Source: CAYNHT01 sp964397485 (lineage in GTDB: Bacteria; Bacillota_I; Bacilli_A; RF39; UBA660). From it: a DNA stretch of 64,000 nt. The stretch covers positions 62,001 to 126,000 of the forward strand of contig CAYNHT010000003.1 in assembly GCA_964397485.1 (NCBI GenBank). The letters are read 5' to 3'. The position numbers and the translations under genes were made by a program. How positions within the stretch are numbered: the stretch's first letter is position 1; each line of letters opens with the position of its first letter. The notes under the pieces were generated by a model. That model was given only the letters and a program-made list of their open reading frames with translations, was not told where the DNA came from and did not search any database. Shown piece by piece: positions 8,662-17,636 of the stretch.

Positions 8662-8690
8662 TAAGTGAATTAGATGAAAGTAGGGATTAT

Positions 8691-10166
8691 ATGGAAAAAA
8701 TAGACATTATTAAAAGTATAACTGAGCGAACTGGTGGCGATATTTATCTTGGAGTAGTAGGGGCAGTAAGAACAGGTAAATCAACTTTTATAAAAAAGAT
8801 AATTGAGAACTTGGTTGTCCCTAATATTGCCGATGAATATGAGAAAAAAAGGGCACTAGATGAAATTCCACAAAGTGCGCAAGGTAAAATGATTATGACA
8901 ACGGAACCAAAATTCGTTCCAAGTAGTGCAGCTAAAATTAACATTGATGATTTTAGTGCAAATGTTAGACTCGTAGATTGTGTTGGTTTTGTTATACCGG
9001 GTGCTAAAGGTTATGAAGATGAAAATGGACCTAGAATGGTAAAGACACCATGGTATGATGAAGAAATACCTTTTATAGAAGCAGCAGAAATAGGAACTGA
9101 AAAAGTAATAAAAGATCATTCTACAATCGGTATAGTTGTTACGACTGATGGTTCAATTGGGGAAATAGGACGTAATGATTATATAGAAGCAGAAGTAAGG
9201 GTTGTTAATGAATTAAAAGAAATAGGAAAACCATTCATTGTTCTTCTTAATTCAACACACCCAATGTTACCAGAAACTGAACGTTTATCTGAAAAAATGC
9301 ATGATGAGTATGGGGTTCCAGTTATGCCAATTAGTATCGAAAATATGAGTGAAAGAGATATTTACTCTATATTAAGAGAAGCTTTATATGAATTTCCAGT
9401 CAATGAAGTTAATGTTAACATGCCAGAATGGATAGCATGTCTATCACCAAATAACTGGCTAAAAAAAGTATACATTGAAAAAATCAGAGAAAGTGTTGTT
9501 GAAGTTGATAAACTAAGAGATGTTGAGTGTATAACAAGTCCGTTCACTGATTGTGAATATATTAGTAGGGCTTACTTATCTGATGTTGATACATCAACAG
9601 GTAATGTTACAATAACCTTAGAAGCACCAAATGAATTATATAATCAAGTGTTAAAAGATATTATAGGTATTAATGTAACAAGTAGGGCCGATTTATTAAC
9701 TTTATTCCAAGATTATAATGAAGCTAAAATGGAATACGATCAGATTAAAGTTGCATTAAAAATGGTTAAACAAACAGGATATGGCGTTGCTTCACCTGGA
9801 TTAATAGATATGAAACTAGAAACACCAGAAATTATTAAACAAGGTAGCCGTTATGGAATAAAACTTAAAGCAGTAGCACCTTCAATTCACATGATTAGGG
9901 TAGATGTTGAATCAACATTTGAGCCAATCATTGGTTCAGAAATTCAAAGTAAGGAATTAATTAATTATCTGATGAAAGATTATGATGATTCTCCTGATAA
10001 TATATGGAAAAGTGAAATATTTGGACGTAGCTTAGATGTAATTGTAAAAGAAGGTATTCAAGCTAAATTATCATTGATGCCAGAAAATGCTAGATTTAAG
10101 TTGCAACAGACATTGTCTAAGTTAGTTAATAAAGGTTCAGGTAATCTATTTGCTATTGTATTATAA
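8691..10166 (+). CDS. spoIVA: Stage IV sporulation protein A, coat morphogenetic ATPase
   Basis: 491 residues, the normal SpoIVA length. The N-terminal half is a TRAFAC-class nucleotide-binding domain with Walker A GAVRTGKST (about 24-32) and characteristic surroundings (PQSAQGKMIMTTEPKFVP). The C-terminal part ends NKGSGNLFAIVL, the conserved tail that interacts with SpoVM in Bacillus. SpoIVA polymerises with ATP on the forespore outer membrane as basement layer of the coat; its presence implies a true endospore programme. It is divergent from the gerA-type operon, with a sigma-E-like promoter in between. No spoVM-like ORF was recognised nearby, but such ORFs are only about 26 codons. Confidence 0.97.
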   Translation: MEKIDIIKSITERTGGDIYLGVVGAVRTGKSTFIKKIIENLVVPNIADEYEKKRALDEIPQSAQGKMIMTTEPKFVPSSAAKINIDDFSANVRLVDCVGFVIPGAKGYEDENGPRMVKTPWYDEEIPFIEAAEIGTEKVIKDHSTIGIVVTTDGSIGEIGRNDYIEAEVRVVNELKEIGKPFIVLLNSTHPMLPETERLSEKMHDEYGVPVMPISIENMSERDIYSILREALYEFPVNEVNVNMPEWIACLSPNNWLKKVYIEKIRESVVEVDKLRDVECITSPFTDCEYISRAYLSDVDTSTGNVTITLEAPNELYNQVLKDIIGINVTSRADLLTLFQDYNEAKMEYDQIKVALKMVKQTGYGVASPGLIDMKLETPEIIKQGSRYGIKLKAVAPSIHMIRVDVESTFEPIIGSEIQSKELINYLMKDYDDSPDNIWKSEIFGRSLDVIVKEGIQAKLSLMPENARFKLQQTLSKLVNKGSGNLFAIVL

Positions 10167-10188
10167 AGATGATTACTCATCTTTTTTT
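10165..10188 (+). terminator. Terminator of spoIVA
   Basis: AAAGATGA and TCATCTTT stem around TTAC, then T7; it starts on the stop codon. Confidence 0.85.
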
Positions 10189-10281
10189 CTCCCAAATAAT
10201 CATTTTGCCTTGAAATAAAAGGGAAAACATGGTATTTTACCCTTGTTTTTACCAAATATTACAAAAAATGTAGAAAATATA

Positions 10282-10310
10282 TTGATTTTATTTATAAAAA
10301 GTGTTATTCT
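10282..10310 (+). promoter_or_regulatory. Sigma-A promoter of hup
   Basis: TTGATT (10282-10287), 17 bp, TATTCT (10305-10310) with an extended -10 TG one base upstream. Confidence 0.75.
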
Positions 10311-10354
10311 TTAATTGTAAGCAAAGTAGCTTATAAAAATAGGGAGGTAAAAGA

Positions 10355-10627
10355 ATGACAAAAACAGATTTAGTAAATTTTATGGCTGAAGAAACTGGAT
10401 TAACAAAAGCTGATGCATCTCGTGCTTTAGAAGCTATGATGAACGGAGTTATTAGTGGATTAAAAAGTGAAGGTAAGGTAACTTTAACTGGGTTCTGTAC
10501 TTTTACAGCTAAAAAGAAAGAAGCTAAAGAAGGACGTAATCCTAGAACTGGTGAAACAGTTAAAATCCCAGCTAGAGTTGCAGCAACTATTAAAGCTGGA
10601 TCTAAATTAAAAGATGCTTTAAACTAA
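10355..10627 (+). CDS. hup: Histone-like DNA-binding protein HU
   Basis: A 90-residue HU/IHF-family protein. It starts MTKTDLVNFMAEETGLTK and contains the DNA-binding arm region GRNPRTGETVKIPAR with the intercalating-proline context. It dimerises and bends DNA, and is an abundant nucleoid protein. It has a dedicated promoter and terminator and a strong GGGAGG ribosome-binding site. The spoIVA-hup order is the same as spoIVA-hbs in Bacillus subtilis. Confidence 0.97.
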   Translation: MTKTDLVNFMAEETGLTKADASRALEAMMNGVISGLKSEGKVTLTGFCTFTAKKKEAKEGRNPRTGETVKIPARVAATIKAGSKLKDALN

Positions 10628-10648
10628 AAGGCTTTGTTGCCTTTTTTT
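10626..10648 (+). terminator. Terminator of hup
   Basis: AAAAGGC (10626-10632), loop TTTGTT, GCCTTTT (10639-10645), T-run; begins on the stop codon. Confidence 0.85.
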
Positions 10649-10666
10649 AATGACTAGAGGTGATTT

Positions 10667-11761
10667 ATGTTTAATACTGCACTTAAGGTATTAAAAAAAA
10701 TTGAGGATAAAGGATATCAGGCCTATATTGTTGGAGGATATGTAAGAGATCTTTATTTAAATAAAGAAAGTATAGATGTTGATATATGTACTAATGCCAC
10801 TCCAAAAGAACTGAAGGAGATATTTACTAAAGTAATGTTACCTAATGTTCAATATGGCTCTATAACGGTTATTTTCAATAAAATAAGATTTGAGATAACT
10901 ACATATAGAAAAGAAATTAAGTATGAAAATAATAGGCTTCCAGTTGAAATAAAGTATATTAATGATCTATCTTCAGATATAAAAAGAAGAGATTTTACTA
11001 TAAACACATTATGTATGGATAGTAGTGGTAATATACTTGATTTATTAAATGGTCGCAAAGATCTAGATAATAATATTATCAAAACAGTTGGAAATCCTAA
11101 ACACAAATTAAAAGAAGATTCACTAAGAATATTAAGAGCAATCCGTTTTGCAACTATCCTTAATTTTGAATTAGAACGAGACTTGAAAAAATATATAAAG
11201 AAATATGGATATTTGTTAAAAAAATTGTCATATCAACGCAAGAAAGAAGAACTTGAAAAAATATTTTCATCACCTAATGTTAGGTATGGTCTTAGTCTTA
11301 TTAAAGAATTAGGACTAGATAAGCACCTAGAAATATCAAATATTGATTCAGTAGTTGTAACAAGTTCAATTATTGGTATATGGGCACAATTAGATGTTTT
11401 GGATATTTATCAGTTTAATAACAATGAAAAAGAAATAATTACAAAGATTAATGAATTATACGATAAGGATATTTTAGATTATTCTAATTTATATAATTAT
11501 GGATTATATATCACAACAATAGTAGGTGAAGTTAAGAAAATTGATCGTAAAATAATTACTAAAAAATATAATGAATTATATATTAATAGTCGAAAAGATA
11601 TAGATATTAATTGTAATGATATTTGTAGAATTCTAAATAAAAAACCAGGCCCATTTTTAAAAGTTATTTTCAAAGACTTAGAAAATAAACTAGTTGAAAA
11701 AAAGATAGAAAATGAGAAAAGATTATTGAGTAAATATATTTTAGAAAATTATAATAATTAG
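10667..11761 (+). CDS. cca: CCA-adding enzyme / tRNA nucleotidyltransferase (class II)
   Basis: 364 residues. The class II nucleotidyltransferase head is visible: GGYVRD (about 21-26), the catalytic DVDI, RRDFTINTL, and the flexible-loop and neck region HKLKEDSLRILRAIRFA with the RR.D-type basic residues. The enzyme adds or repairs the 3' CCA of tRNAs. The C-terminal region is diverged and slightly short relative to Bacillus Cca (about 397). A poly(A) polymerase role cannot be excluded, but the single copy in a Firmicute makes Cca more likely. The ribosome-binding site is AGAGGTGAT. Confidence 0.92.
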   Translation: MFNTALKVLKKIEDKGYQAYIVGGYVRDLYLNKESIDVDICTNATPKELKEIFTKVMLPNVQYGSITVIFNKIRFEITTYRKEIKYENNRLPVEIKYINDLSSDIKRRDFTINTLCMDSSGNILDLLNGRKDLDNNIIKTVGNPKHKLKEDSLRILRAIRFATILNFELERDLKKYIKKYGYLLKKLSYQRKKEELEKIFSSPNVRYGLSLIKELGLDKHLEISNIDSVVVTSSIIGIWAQLDVLDIYQFNNNEKEIITKINELYDKDILDYSNLYNYGLYITTIVGEVKKIDRKIITKKYNELYINSRKDIDINCNDICRILNKKPGPFLKVIFKDLENKLVEKKIENEKRLLSKYILENYNN

Positions 11762-11769
11762 ATTTATAT

Positions 11770-11797
11770 AACATACCTTATAATAGGGTGTGTTTTT
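11770..11797 (+). terminator. Terminator-like hairpin overlapping the next ribosome-binding site
   Basis: ACATACC (11771-11777) pairs with GGTGTGT (11787-11793, one G-T pair) around a 9-base loop, followed by T5. The only Shine-Dalgarno-like bases for the gene at 11800 (AGGGTG, 11785-11790) are in the loop edge and 3' arm. Confidence 0.65.
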
Positions 11798-11799
11798 AA

Positions 11800-12456
11800 A
11801 TGAAAAAAGTGTTGTTTATTTTTTTCTTAGTCATTATTTATATTGTAATAATTACAGAAAAATTAGAACCATCATTTGTTGAAAAGATTGATTTAAACTT
11901 AAAAGAAAATGAAGTTGGAATTACCTTTATATCTCTAACTGACAGCAAATCATTATTAATTAATAGAGGTAATAGAAAAATATTAGTTATTCTTGAATAT
12001 TTAAATAGTCATAAAATTAATAATGCTTTGAAATTGTTTGGAGCCGAAAGCTTAGATTACATAGTAATGAATAATAACTATAGTGTAGATATTACAGCTA
12101 AAAATAATATAATCATTGGCAATAAAGAAATAGAATTATATGATATTGATTTTTCAATCAAAAACGATGTATTAAAAATTGAGTATCAAGATCATGACTT
12201 ATGTATTTATCAAAAAGAGAATCCTCGCAAGCTTACTGAAAATTGTCATTATATTTATTTTTTGAAGGTGGATAAAAATCTTAATATAAACGATAGTGTG
12301 AATATGATTTTTTATGATGAAGATACAAATCCAGACTATCTAGAAAGTATATTTGATAAGTGGATTGATATATATATGATAAAAAAGAATTACTACGTTA
12401 CACTTAAATTGGATGAAGATACGTATGATACCATTACATTACCTATATATAAATAG
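11800..12456 (+). CDS. Membrane-anchored extracytoplasmic protein, possibly a degenerate ComEC-type beta-lactamase-like domain
   Basis: 218 residues with a single N-terminal hydrophobic helix (about 4-19) and an extracellular remainder. Residues about 41-55 (ITFISLTDSKSLLI) align by eye with the DVGQGDS.LI strand of ComEC/Rec2-type metallo-beta-lactamase domains, and LDYIVMNNNYSVDI with the LDYLILTHPHSDHI strand. The metal-binding histidines are replaced (NNNYSVD), so if the fold assignment is right the protein is catalytically dead. This is inference from pattern only; otherwise the gene is unknown. The start codon follows a terminator-like hairpin. Confidence 0.6.
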   Translation: MKKVLFIFFLVIIYIVIITEKLEPSFVEKIDLNLKENEVGITFISLTDSKSLLINRGNRKILVILEYLNSHKINNALKLFGAESLDYIVMNNNYSVDITAKNNIIIGNKEIELYDIDFSIKNDVLKIEYQDHDLCIYQKENPRKLTENCHYIYFLKVDKNLNINDSVNMIFYDEDTNPDYLESIFDKWIDIYMIKKNYYVTLKLDEDTYDTITLPIYK

Positions 12457-12505
12457 GAATATACAAATAAAGCAAAATAATGTATAATATTTATAGGTGA
12501 TAATT

Positions 12506-13153
12506 ATGATGGAAAAAGTTATAAATTTATTAAAAAACAATAATCTATCTTTCCCTAGAATATTGTTGTTAAAACATAAGGAATTGAAATTAACAAGTGA
12601 AGAGTTAATTGTGCTTATATATTTATTAAATGAAACAAGCTCCATATATAATCCAAAACAAATAAGTGCTGATTTGAATCTTGATGTTATGGAAGTTTTA
12701 GAAACAGTCAATTCTTTAGTTAGTAAAGATATATTAACAATCGAAGTTAGAAAAACTTCAAGTATGAGAGACGAACACATTAGTTTGGATAATTTATATA
12801 AAAAATTAGCTTTTTTAATTATACAAGATGAGGAAGAAATAAAAGATACAAGTAATATCTTTGATAACTTTGAGAAGGAATTTGGACGTACATTATCTCC
12901 AATTGAGTATGAATTAATTAATGCTTGGAAAGATAATGAAATAAGCGAAGAATTAATTTTATTGGCTTTAAAAGAGGCTGTTTTTAATGGGGTTTCTAAT
13001 CTTAGGTACATTGATCGAATCCTTTTCGAATGGAAGAAAAAGGGTATTGCAACTAAAGAAGATGTAGAGAAACAAAGAGTTAATTTCAAAGGTAAAAAGC
13101 AAGAAAAAAAAGAATTATTTGATTATGATTGGTTGAATGATGATAATCAATAA
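12506..13153 (+). CDS. dnaD: DNA replication initiation/remodelling protein DnaD
   Basis: About 215 residues with the two DnaD parts: an N-terminal winged-helix oligomerisation domain (about 10-100; SEELIVLIYLLNE, QISADLNL) and the C-terminal DnaB_2/DDBH2 domain (about 115-200) with the family motif near the end of the helix bundle (SNLRYIDRILFEWKKKGI). DnaD acts with DnaA/DnaB/DnaI in loading the replicative helicase. ATG 12506 or 12509 follows AGGTGA (12495-12500). It overlaps nth by 17 bases; dnaD-nth is the conserved Bacilli order. Confidence 0.93.
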   Translation: MMEKVINLLKNNNLSFPRILLLKHKELKLTSEELIVLIYLLNETSSIYNPKQISADLNLDVMEVLETVNSLVSKDILTIEVRKTSSMRDEHISLDNLYKKLAFLIIQDEEEIKDTSNIFDNFEKEFGRTLSPIEYELINAWKDNEISEELILLALKEAVFNGVSNLRYIDRILFEWKKKGIATKEDVEKQRVNFKGKKQEKKELFDYDWLNDDNQ

Positions 13154-13760
13154 AATAATTGAATACCTAGAGGATTTGATTCCTAATCCGGTTTGTGAAC
13201 TTAATTACTCCAAAGATTACGAATTATTAATTGCTGTTATGTTAAGTGCTCAAACAACTGATAAGAGAGTTAATTCTGTGACGTCCGTTTTGTTTAGTCG
13301 TTATCCCACATTAGAAGCTTTAAGGGACGCTAAAATAGAGGATTTAATAGATATAATCAAATCTATCGGAACGTATCACAAAAAGGCTTTAAATATAAAA
13401 ATAATAGCGGGCGAATTGCTGTTGAAAAGTAATGGGATTGTTCCTAATGACTGCTTTTTTTTAGAAGGATTAAGTGGGGTTGGTCGTAAGACAACTAATG
13501 TGGTTTTAAGTATTTTATATAATGTTCCCTGTATTGCAGTTGATACTCATGTTGCTAGAGTAAGTATTAGACTGGGTTTAGCTAACCCTAAAGATGATGT
13601 ACTTACAATAGAAAAGAAATTAACCAAAAAAATTCCTGAAGATAAAATGAACACTATGCATCACAGGCTATTATTATTTGGTAGATATTATTGCAAAGCA
13701 AGAAATCCACAATGTAGTAATTGTGGATTATATGATATATGTAAGGAAAAAGAAAGGTAA
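13137..13760 (+). CDS. nth: Endonuclease III (DNA glycosylase/AP lyase)
   Basis: 207 residues, the family length. Visible: the helix-hairpin-helix LEGLSGVGRKTTNVV with the catalytic lysine, the catalytic aspartate in VDTHVARV, and a C-terminal [4Fe-4S] cluster with spacing C-x6-C-x2-C-x5-C (CKARNPQCSNCGLYDIC). It removes oxidised pyrimidines in base-excision repair. It starts inside dnaD, so translation is coupled. It converges on ponA, and the terminator at 13751-13776 overlaps the 3' ends of both genes. Confidence 0.97.
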   Translation: MMIINKIIEYLEDLIPNPVCELNYSKDYELLIAVMLSAQTTDKRVNSVTSVLFSRYPTLEALRDAKIEDLIDIIKSIGTYHKKALNIKIIAGELLLKSNGIVPNDCFFLEGLSGVGRKTTNVVLSILYNVPCIAVDTHVARVSIRLGLANPKDDVLTIEKKLTKKIPEDKMNTMHHRLLLFGRYYCKARNPQCSNCGLYDICKEKER

Positions 13761-13776
13761 AATCCTTTCTTTTTTT
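13751..13776 (+). terminator. Terminator of dnaD-nth
   Basis: AGAAAGG (13751-13757) and CCTTTCT (13764-13770), then T6. It overlaps the nth stop codon and the last bases of the convergent ponA gene. Confidence 0.85.
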
Positions 13777-16684
13777 AATCAGTAATATTTACAGTTCTTA
13801 TGTAAGTTTCATTATAGTTTTGATAACTCACCTGATAAGTTATAGTATAAGATCCAGCACTACTTGTATCTATAGAAGATACAGTTTCATTATCAGATAC
13901 TCTTTTTATTGTCTTAGTAATGTTTGCTTGAGTTGTTACATCAACTAAATTATTTAAAACAATTACACTAGGACTTGGTTCTATATATGAATGATTTACC
14001 TCTAAAGTAACTGTAGAATTACCATTCAAATATGAAGTTATTATGTCCTCGTTACCGTCAAATTCAATAGATAATTCTGTACCTTTACTTTGGTTATCTT
14101 TGAAAATAGAATAAGCAGATTTTACTACAAAAGTAATTGGATTAGCAGTCGATGTAATTGTATAAGTATAATGATTATCTTGTGTAAATCCTAATAGATG
14201 AAGATTACCGTCTGCTTTCTTTATATAAACGTTGTAACCAAGATCACCTATATTTTTGTTATTGTAATCTAAACGAAGAGCCAGATATTTTGTTTGATCT
14301 GCTTCTTTCTTATATAAATTTTTAAAGTATTGTTCTAACTTATTTTTGTCGATAGAAGCAGGTGTTTCAATTACATCCCAAGTTAACGACAATTTATTGC
14401 CATTAAGTGAGCTATTTAAATTACTAACATTACTTAATTGATTGTAACGTGGTGAAACTTCAGTAGGTTCTGTACCTTTTTTAAAGATTTCTTTAACTAT
14501 CATATCTTTTGGAGTATATGGACTTGCTAACATTGCTGGGTAACTTTCTTTTTCGATTTCTACTTCAATAACATCATTTGGTTTATCAAATTTTTTATTT
14601 CCAGTAAATATTCCTTTGGCAACAGCTTGGAATAATTTCGAATGTTGATTATTACCAAATTTAGTGACATAGTCTCTATTTATTTTGTCATATCCATACC
14701 AAACAGCAATTGAGTATTCGGGATTGTAACCAGCAACCCATAAATCATTAATTGCACCTTTAGGTAAATTAAATTGTTTAAAAGTAGCTTCAGCAAAGTT
14801 TGTAGTCCCTGTTTTAGCTCCATATGTAACCCCATTAATATTGGAATAACTTCCTAATGCATATTTTGCAGTATCTACAAGGATATCATTCATCATATAT
14901 GCTGTAGATGGACTCATTACTTTTTCTTTCTTTGGTTTTTGTTCATAACTTTCTCCGCTGTCACGATAGACAACTTTAGTGAAACTATAAGGCTTGATGT
15001 AATAACCACCATTTGCAAAAGCAGCATATGCAGCTGATACAGATAATGGTGATTCTCCATTATATCCACCAATTGAGTGTGCTTCATGAATTAATCCATT
15101 CTCGATTTCTGGAGATAACCCTAAGCTAGTAACAAAGTTCCTTATATTCTTATTACTTAAACTTTGGAAAGCTTTTAAAGCAGGAATGTTTCTTGAATAT
15201 TTTAGTGCATCTCTAAGACTCATTAGCCCTTGATATTTGCCATCCCAGTTATCTAGTTTAATGTTTGTAGAGTAAGTATGTTCCTCGTCTACAAAAGGTG
15301 TATATGTAGACCAATTATTATATTCTATACCAGGTCCATATTCGAAAAGTGGTTTAGCGGTTGAACCTATTTGACGCTTAATCATAGTTGCATTGTTAAA
15401 TCCTCTTTCACCAGTTCTATTACGACCTGCTCCTATTGCCACAATGGCACCAGTGTTAATATCTAATACAGAAATACCTGCATTAACAACGTCGTTTTCC
15501 CAAGAAAAGCCATCTCCATTAGTAATATTATATATGTGATCTTGCTTTTCTTTATCCATTGTTGTATAAATTTCCATAGGTATCGTGTAAGGATTATTTC
15601 CTGTTAATCTTTCAACCTCTGCTGTAACAGTATCAATAAAACCTTGATATTTGTTTGCTTGGTTATCAGTACTTGCTAATAGTTCAGTAACTTCCATGTT
15701 ACTTGCGATTTCTCTTTCTTCCTTACTAATATATCCATGACGTTCCATTAAATATAAAACAGTTTGTCTTCTTTTTTCAGTTAAATCGGGATTTATATAT
15801 GGGTCATATGAATTAGGTGCTTGGAACAATCCAGCAATCATTGCTGCTTCAGCCAAGTTAATATCTTTAGCACTTTTGCCAAAATATGTTAGACACGCTT
15901 GTTCAACACCATATGCACCACCAGAAATCATTCCACCTAAATAGTTTGAATTAACATAAAATTCTAATATTTCTTTTTTGGTATATTTCTTTTCAACTTT
16001 AAAAATAGCCATATAAATATCAGTAAATTTACGAGTTATCCCTTCAACACCCTTAGATGTTGTTGAGGTAAAATGATTCTTAACTATTTGCATAGTAATG
16101 GTAGATGCACCACCAGCATCTGAATGTCCAAGCAACTGTCCAAAAGAAGCTTTAGCAAATCTTGGTAAATCAAATCCATTATGTTGGAAAAACCTTGCAT
16201 CTTCAGTAGCGATAATAGCGTCTACTAAAACTTCAGGTAATTCTTCATAAGTAATTTTTTCTCTTTTTTCTGCTCCTAATTTAGCAATTATCTCACCTTT
16301 AGAATCATATATAATTGTTGCTTCTTTTTGATATAATCTATTAGGATCAAAATCAGGCGCATTTTTAACAATCATCCAAAAGAAAATAAATACTGCCGCT
16401 AAAACTAAGATACCAACAGAAAATAATATAATCAAAATGATTTTAAAAATTTTCTTTTTCTTTGCTTTAGAAGCTTTAGTTCTTACTCTCTTTTTTTTCT
16501 TTTTCTTTTTTATTAATGTTGGAATAAACAATAATAAGTCAATTGCTCCAATAATAAGAAAAGCAGTTAGCCATCCTATTGCAAATCCTCCAACTATAAA
16601 TGCAATTAAACTTATAATGCCAATTACAACATTCATCTTATTTTCTAAAATAATTTTTTTTACATTCTTTAATTTATTTTTCAT
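13775..16684 (-). CDS. ponA: Class A penicillin-binding protein (PBP1-like) with Ig/Fn3-like tail
   Basis: About 969 residues. Order: a lysine-rich cytoplasmic region with two hydrophobic segments near the N-terminus, a second basic cluster, the membrane anchor (about 82-108), a GT51 glycosyltransferase (EDARFFQHNGFD; GGASTITMQIVKN), and a transpeptidase with active-site STAK, SRN and KTGTT. The last roughly 250 residues contain a fibronectin-III-like segment and an Ig-like segment ending SSAGSYTITYQVSY. It polymerises and crosslinks peptidoglycan outside the cell. ATG 16684 has GGAGGAG upstream and overlaps recU, matching the Bacillus ponA-recU pair. The extra N-terminal hydrophobic hairpin before the usual anchor is unusual. 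Confidence 0.95.
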   Translation of the reverse strand: MKNKLKNVKKIILENKMNVVIGIISLIAFIVGGFAIGWLTAFLIIGAIDLLLFIPTLIKKKKKKKRVRTKASKAKKKKIFKIILIILFSVGILVLAAVFIFFWMIVKNAPDFDPNRLYQKEATIIYDSKGEIIAKLGAEKREKITYEELPEVLVDAIIATEDARFFQHNGFDLPRFAKASFGQLLGHSDAGGASTITMQIVKNHFTSTTSKGVEGITRKFTDIYMAIFKVEKKYTKKEILEFYVNSNYLGGMISGGAYGVEQACLTYFGKSAKDINLAEAAMIAGLFQAPNSYDPYINPDLTEKRRQTVLYLMERHGYISKEEREIASNMEVTELLASTDNQANKYQGFIDTVTAEVERLTGNNPYTIPMEIYTTMDKEKQDHIYNITNGDGFSWENDVVNAGISVLDINTGAIVAIGAGRNRTGERGFNNATMIKRQIGSTAKPLFEYGPGIEYNNWSTYTPFVDEEHTYSTNIKLDNWDGKYQGLMSLRDALKYSRNIPALKAFQSLSNKNIRNFVTSLGLSPEIENGLIHEAHSIGGYNGESPLSVSAAYAAFANGGYYIKPYSFTKVVYRDSGESYEQKPKKEKVMSPSTAYMMNDILVDTAKYALGSYSNINGVTYGAKTGTTNFAEATFKQFNLPKGAINDLWVAGYNPEYSIAVWYGYDKINRDYVTKFGNNQHSKLFQAVAKGIFTGNKKFDKPNDVIEVEIEKESYPAMLASPYTPKDMIVKEIFKKGTEPTEVSPRYNQLSNVSNLNSSLNGNKLSLTWDVIETPASIDKNKLEQYFKNLYKKEADQTKYLALRLDYNNKNIGDLGYNVYIKKADGNLHLLGFTQDNHYTYTITSTANPITFVVKSAYSIFKDNQSKGTELSIEFDGNEDIITSYLNGNSTVTLEVNHSYIEPSPSVIVLNNLVDVTTQANITKTIKRVSDNETVSSIDTSSAGSYTITYQVSYQNYNETYIRTVNITD

Positions 16685-17255
16685 AACGATCTCCTCCAAA
16701 ATAAATGTTATTAACTATTTCTAAATAGTCCACTCGTGGATTAAATTTAGGTTTAATAATATATCCTTTTTCTTCAAAAAATGAAATCGGAATCGATTTT
16801 CTTTGACTAACATTAATAAAGTCTATTAAATCATTCCCGTCCAAATAGTATGTTTTATCTAATGAATTAAATCTAATAATGATAAATCCAATTCCACCAT
16901 GTGCTATAATTAATCTTAAGTGTTCAAGCTGATGTTTATGAATATTACTTAGCGGAAAGAAATTTTTATGACGCGTTTGTTTTGCTTCAAAATCAATATA
17001 CTTCCCTCTATATACCCCGTTATAATCAGTTGTAGAAGGTGTTTTGAAATAACCTTCTTTAATTACTGCTTCACATCTAGATGGGTAATCAACCTTTGTA
17101 ATAGTAACTGGAGTTGGTTTTTTATGAATAGAAGCGATCTTGTTTATTAAATAGTAATTATTACTTTCGTTAAGATCCATTTCTAATGCCATACCACGGT
17201 TACTATAACAAATTTTTTTATCATTTTGTTTTTTTAAGCCATTTGGGTAATTCAT
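16674..17255 (-). CDS. recU: Holliday junction resolvase RecU
   Basis: 193 residues with the RecU nuclease core: NRGMALE near the N-terminus, then TPSTTDYNGVYRGKYIDFEAKQT carrying the acidic/lysine active-site residues, and KHQLEHL. It resolves recombination and chromosome-segregation intermediates. It is the upstream gene of ponA (11-base overlap), as in Bacillus. The start follows GAGGTGAT. Confidence 0.96.
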   Translation of the reverse strand: MNYPNGLKKQNDKKICYSNRGMALEMDLNESNNYYLINKIASIHKKPTPVTITKVDYPSRCEAVIKEGYFKTPSTTDYNGVYRGKYIDFEAKQTRHKNFFPLSNIHKHQLEHLRLIIAHGGIGFIIIRFNSLDKTYYLDGNDLIDFINVSQRKSIPISFFEEKGYIIKPKFNPRVDYLEIVNNIYFGGDRYEK

Positions 17256-17571
17256 TTTATCACCTCACATAATTATACTATAAAACTGTATATTTTTCCA
17301 CACTAAATATTAAAATACAAAAAATGTCATATTTTAATGTATATACACTAGTATTTACTAGTTTTGTCGAAGTGCAACACCTGTTAATGATAATGTGTTA
17401 AAGTATATGAAGAGGTGATACATTGCAAAGGCAACATCATATTGAGAAAATGTTTGACGAAATGATTTCTGATATAAAAATTATTAAATTATCTACATAT
17501 TTTAAAGAAAGGAACAGGTGATTTCTAGTTTTTTTATGGAATTAAATTCTTACTAATATATCTTTTATATC
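17256..17571. other. Intergenic region upstream of recU
   Basis: This divergent gap is AT-rich and has no tRNA-like or riboswitch-like structure that I can see. Its only coding candidate is a 32-codon ORF at 17423-17521. The word GTGCAAC occurs at about 17372 and again at about 17579, on either side of that ORF, which may be chance. Confidence 0.5.
17423..17521 (+). CDS. Possible 32-aa small protein
   Basis: A TTG-initiated ORF preceded by AGAGGTGAT (17411-17419) at suitable spacing. The peptide is charged and amphipathic (starts with QRQHHIEKMFDEMISD, ends FKERNR), with no membrane segment. Not recognised. The good ribosome-binding site is the main support; it may equally be chance in AT-rich DNA. 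Confidence 0.3.
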   Translation: MQRQHHIEKMFDEMISDIKIIKLSTYFKERNR

Positions 17572-17600
17572 TTGTAATGTGCAACTGAATTTGCTATAAT
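17572..17600 (+). promoter_or_regulatory. Sigma-A promoter
   Basis: TTGTAA (17572-17577), 17 bp, TATAAT (17595-17600), ahead of the anchored surface protein gene. Confidence 0.75.
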
Positions 17601-17636
17601 ATGGATATCTAGGAGTTTATTAGGAGGGTTTTATTT

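Noticed and set aside
12439..13089. 216-codon minus-strand ORF opposite dnaD
   Set aside because: No ribosome-binding site and low-complexity translation; it is the antisense shadow of a well-supported dnaD.
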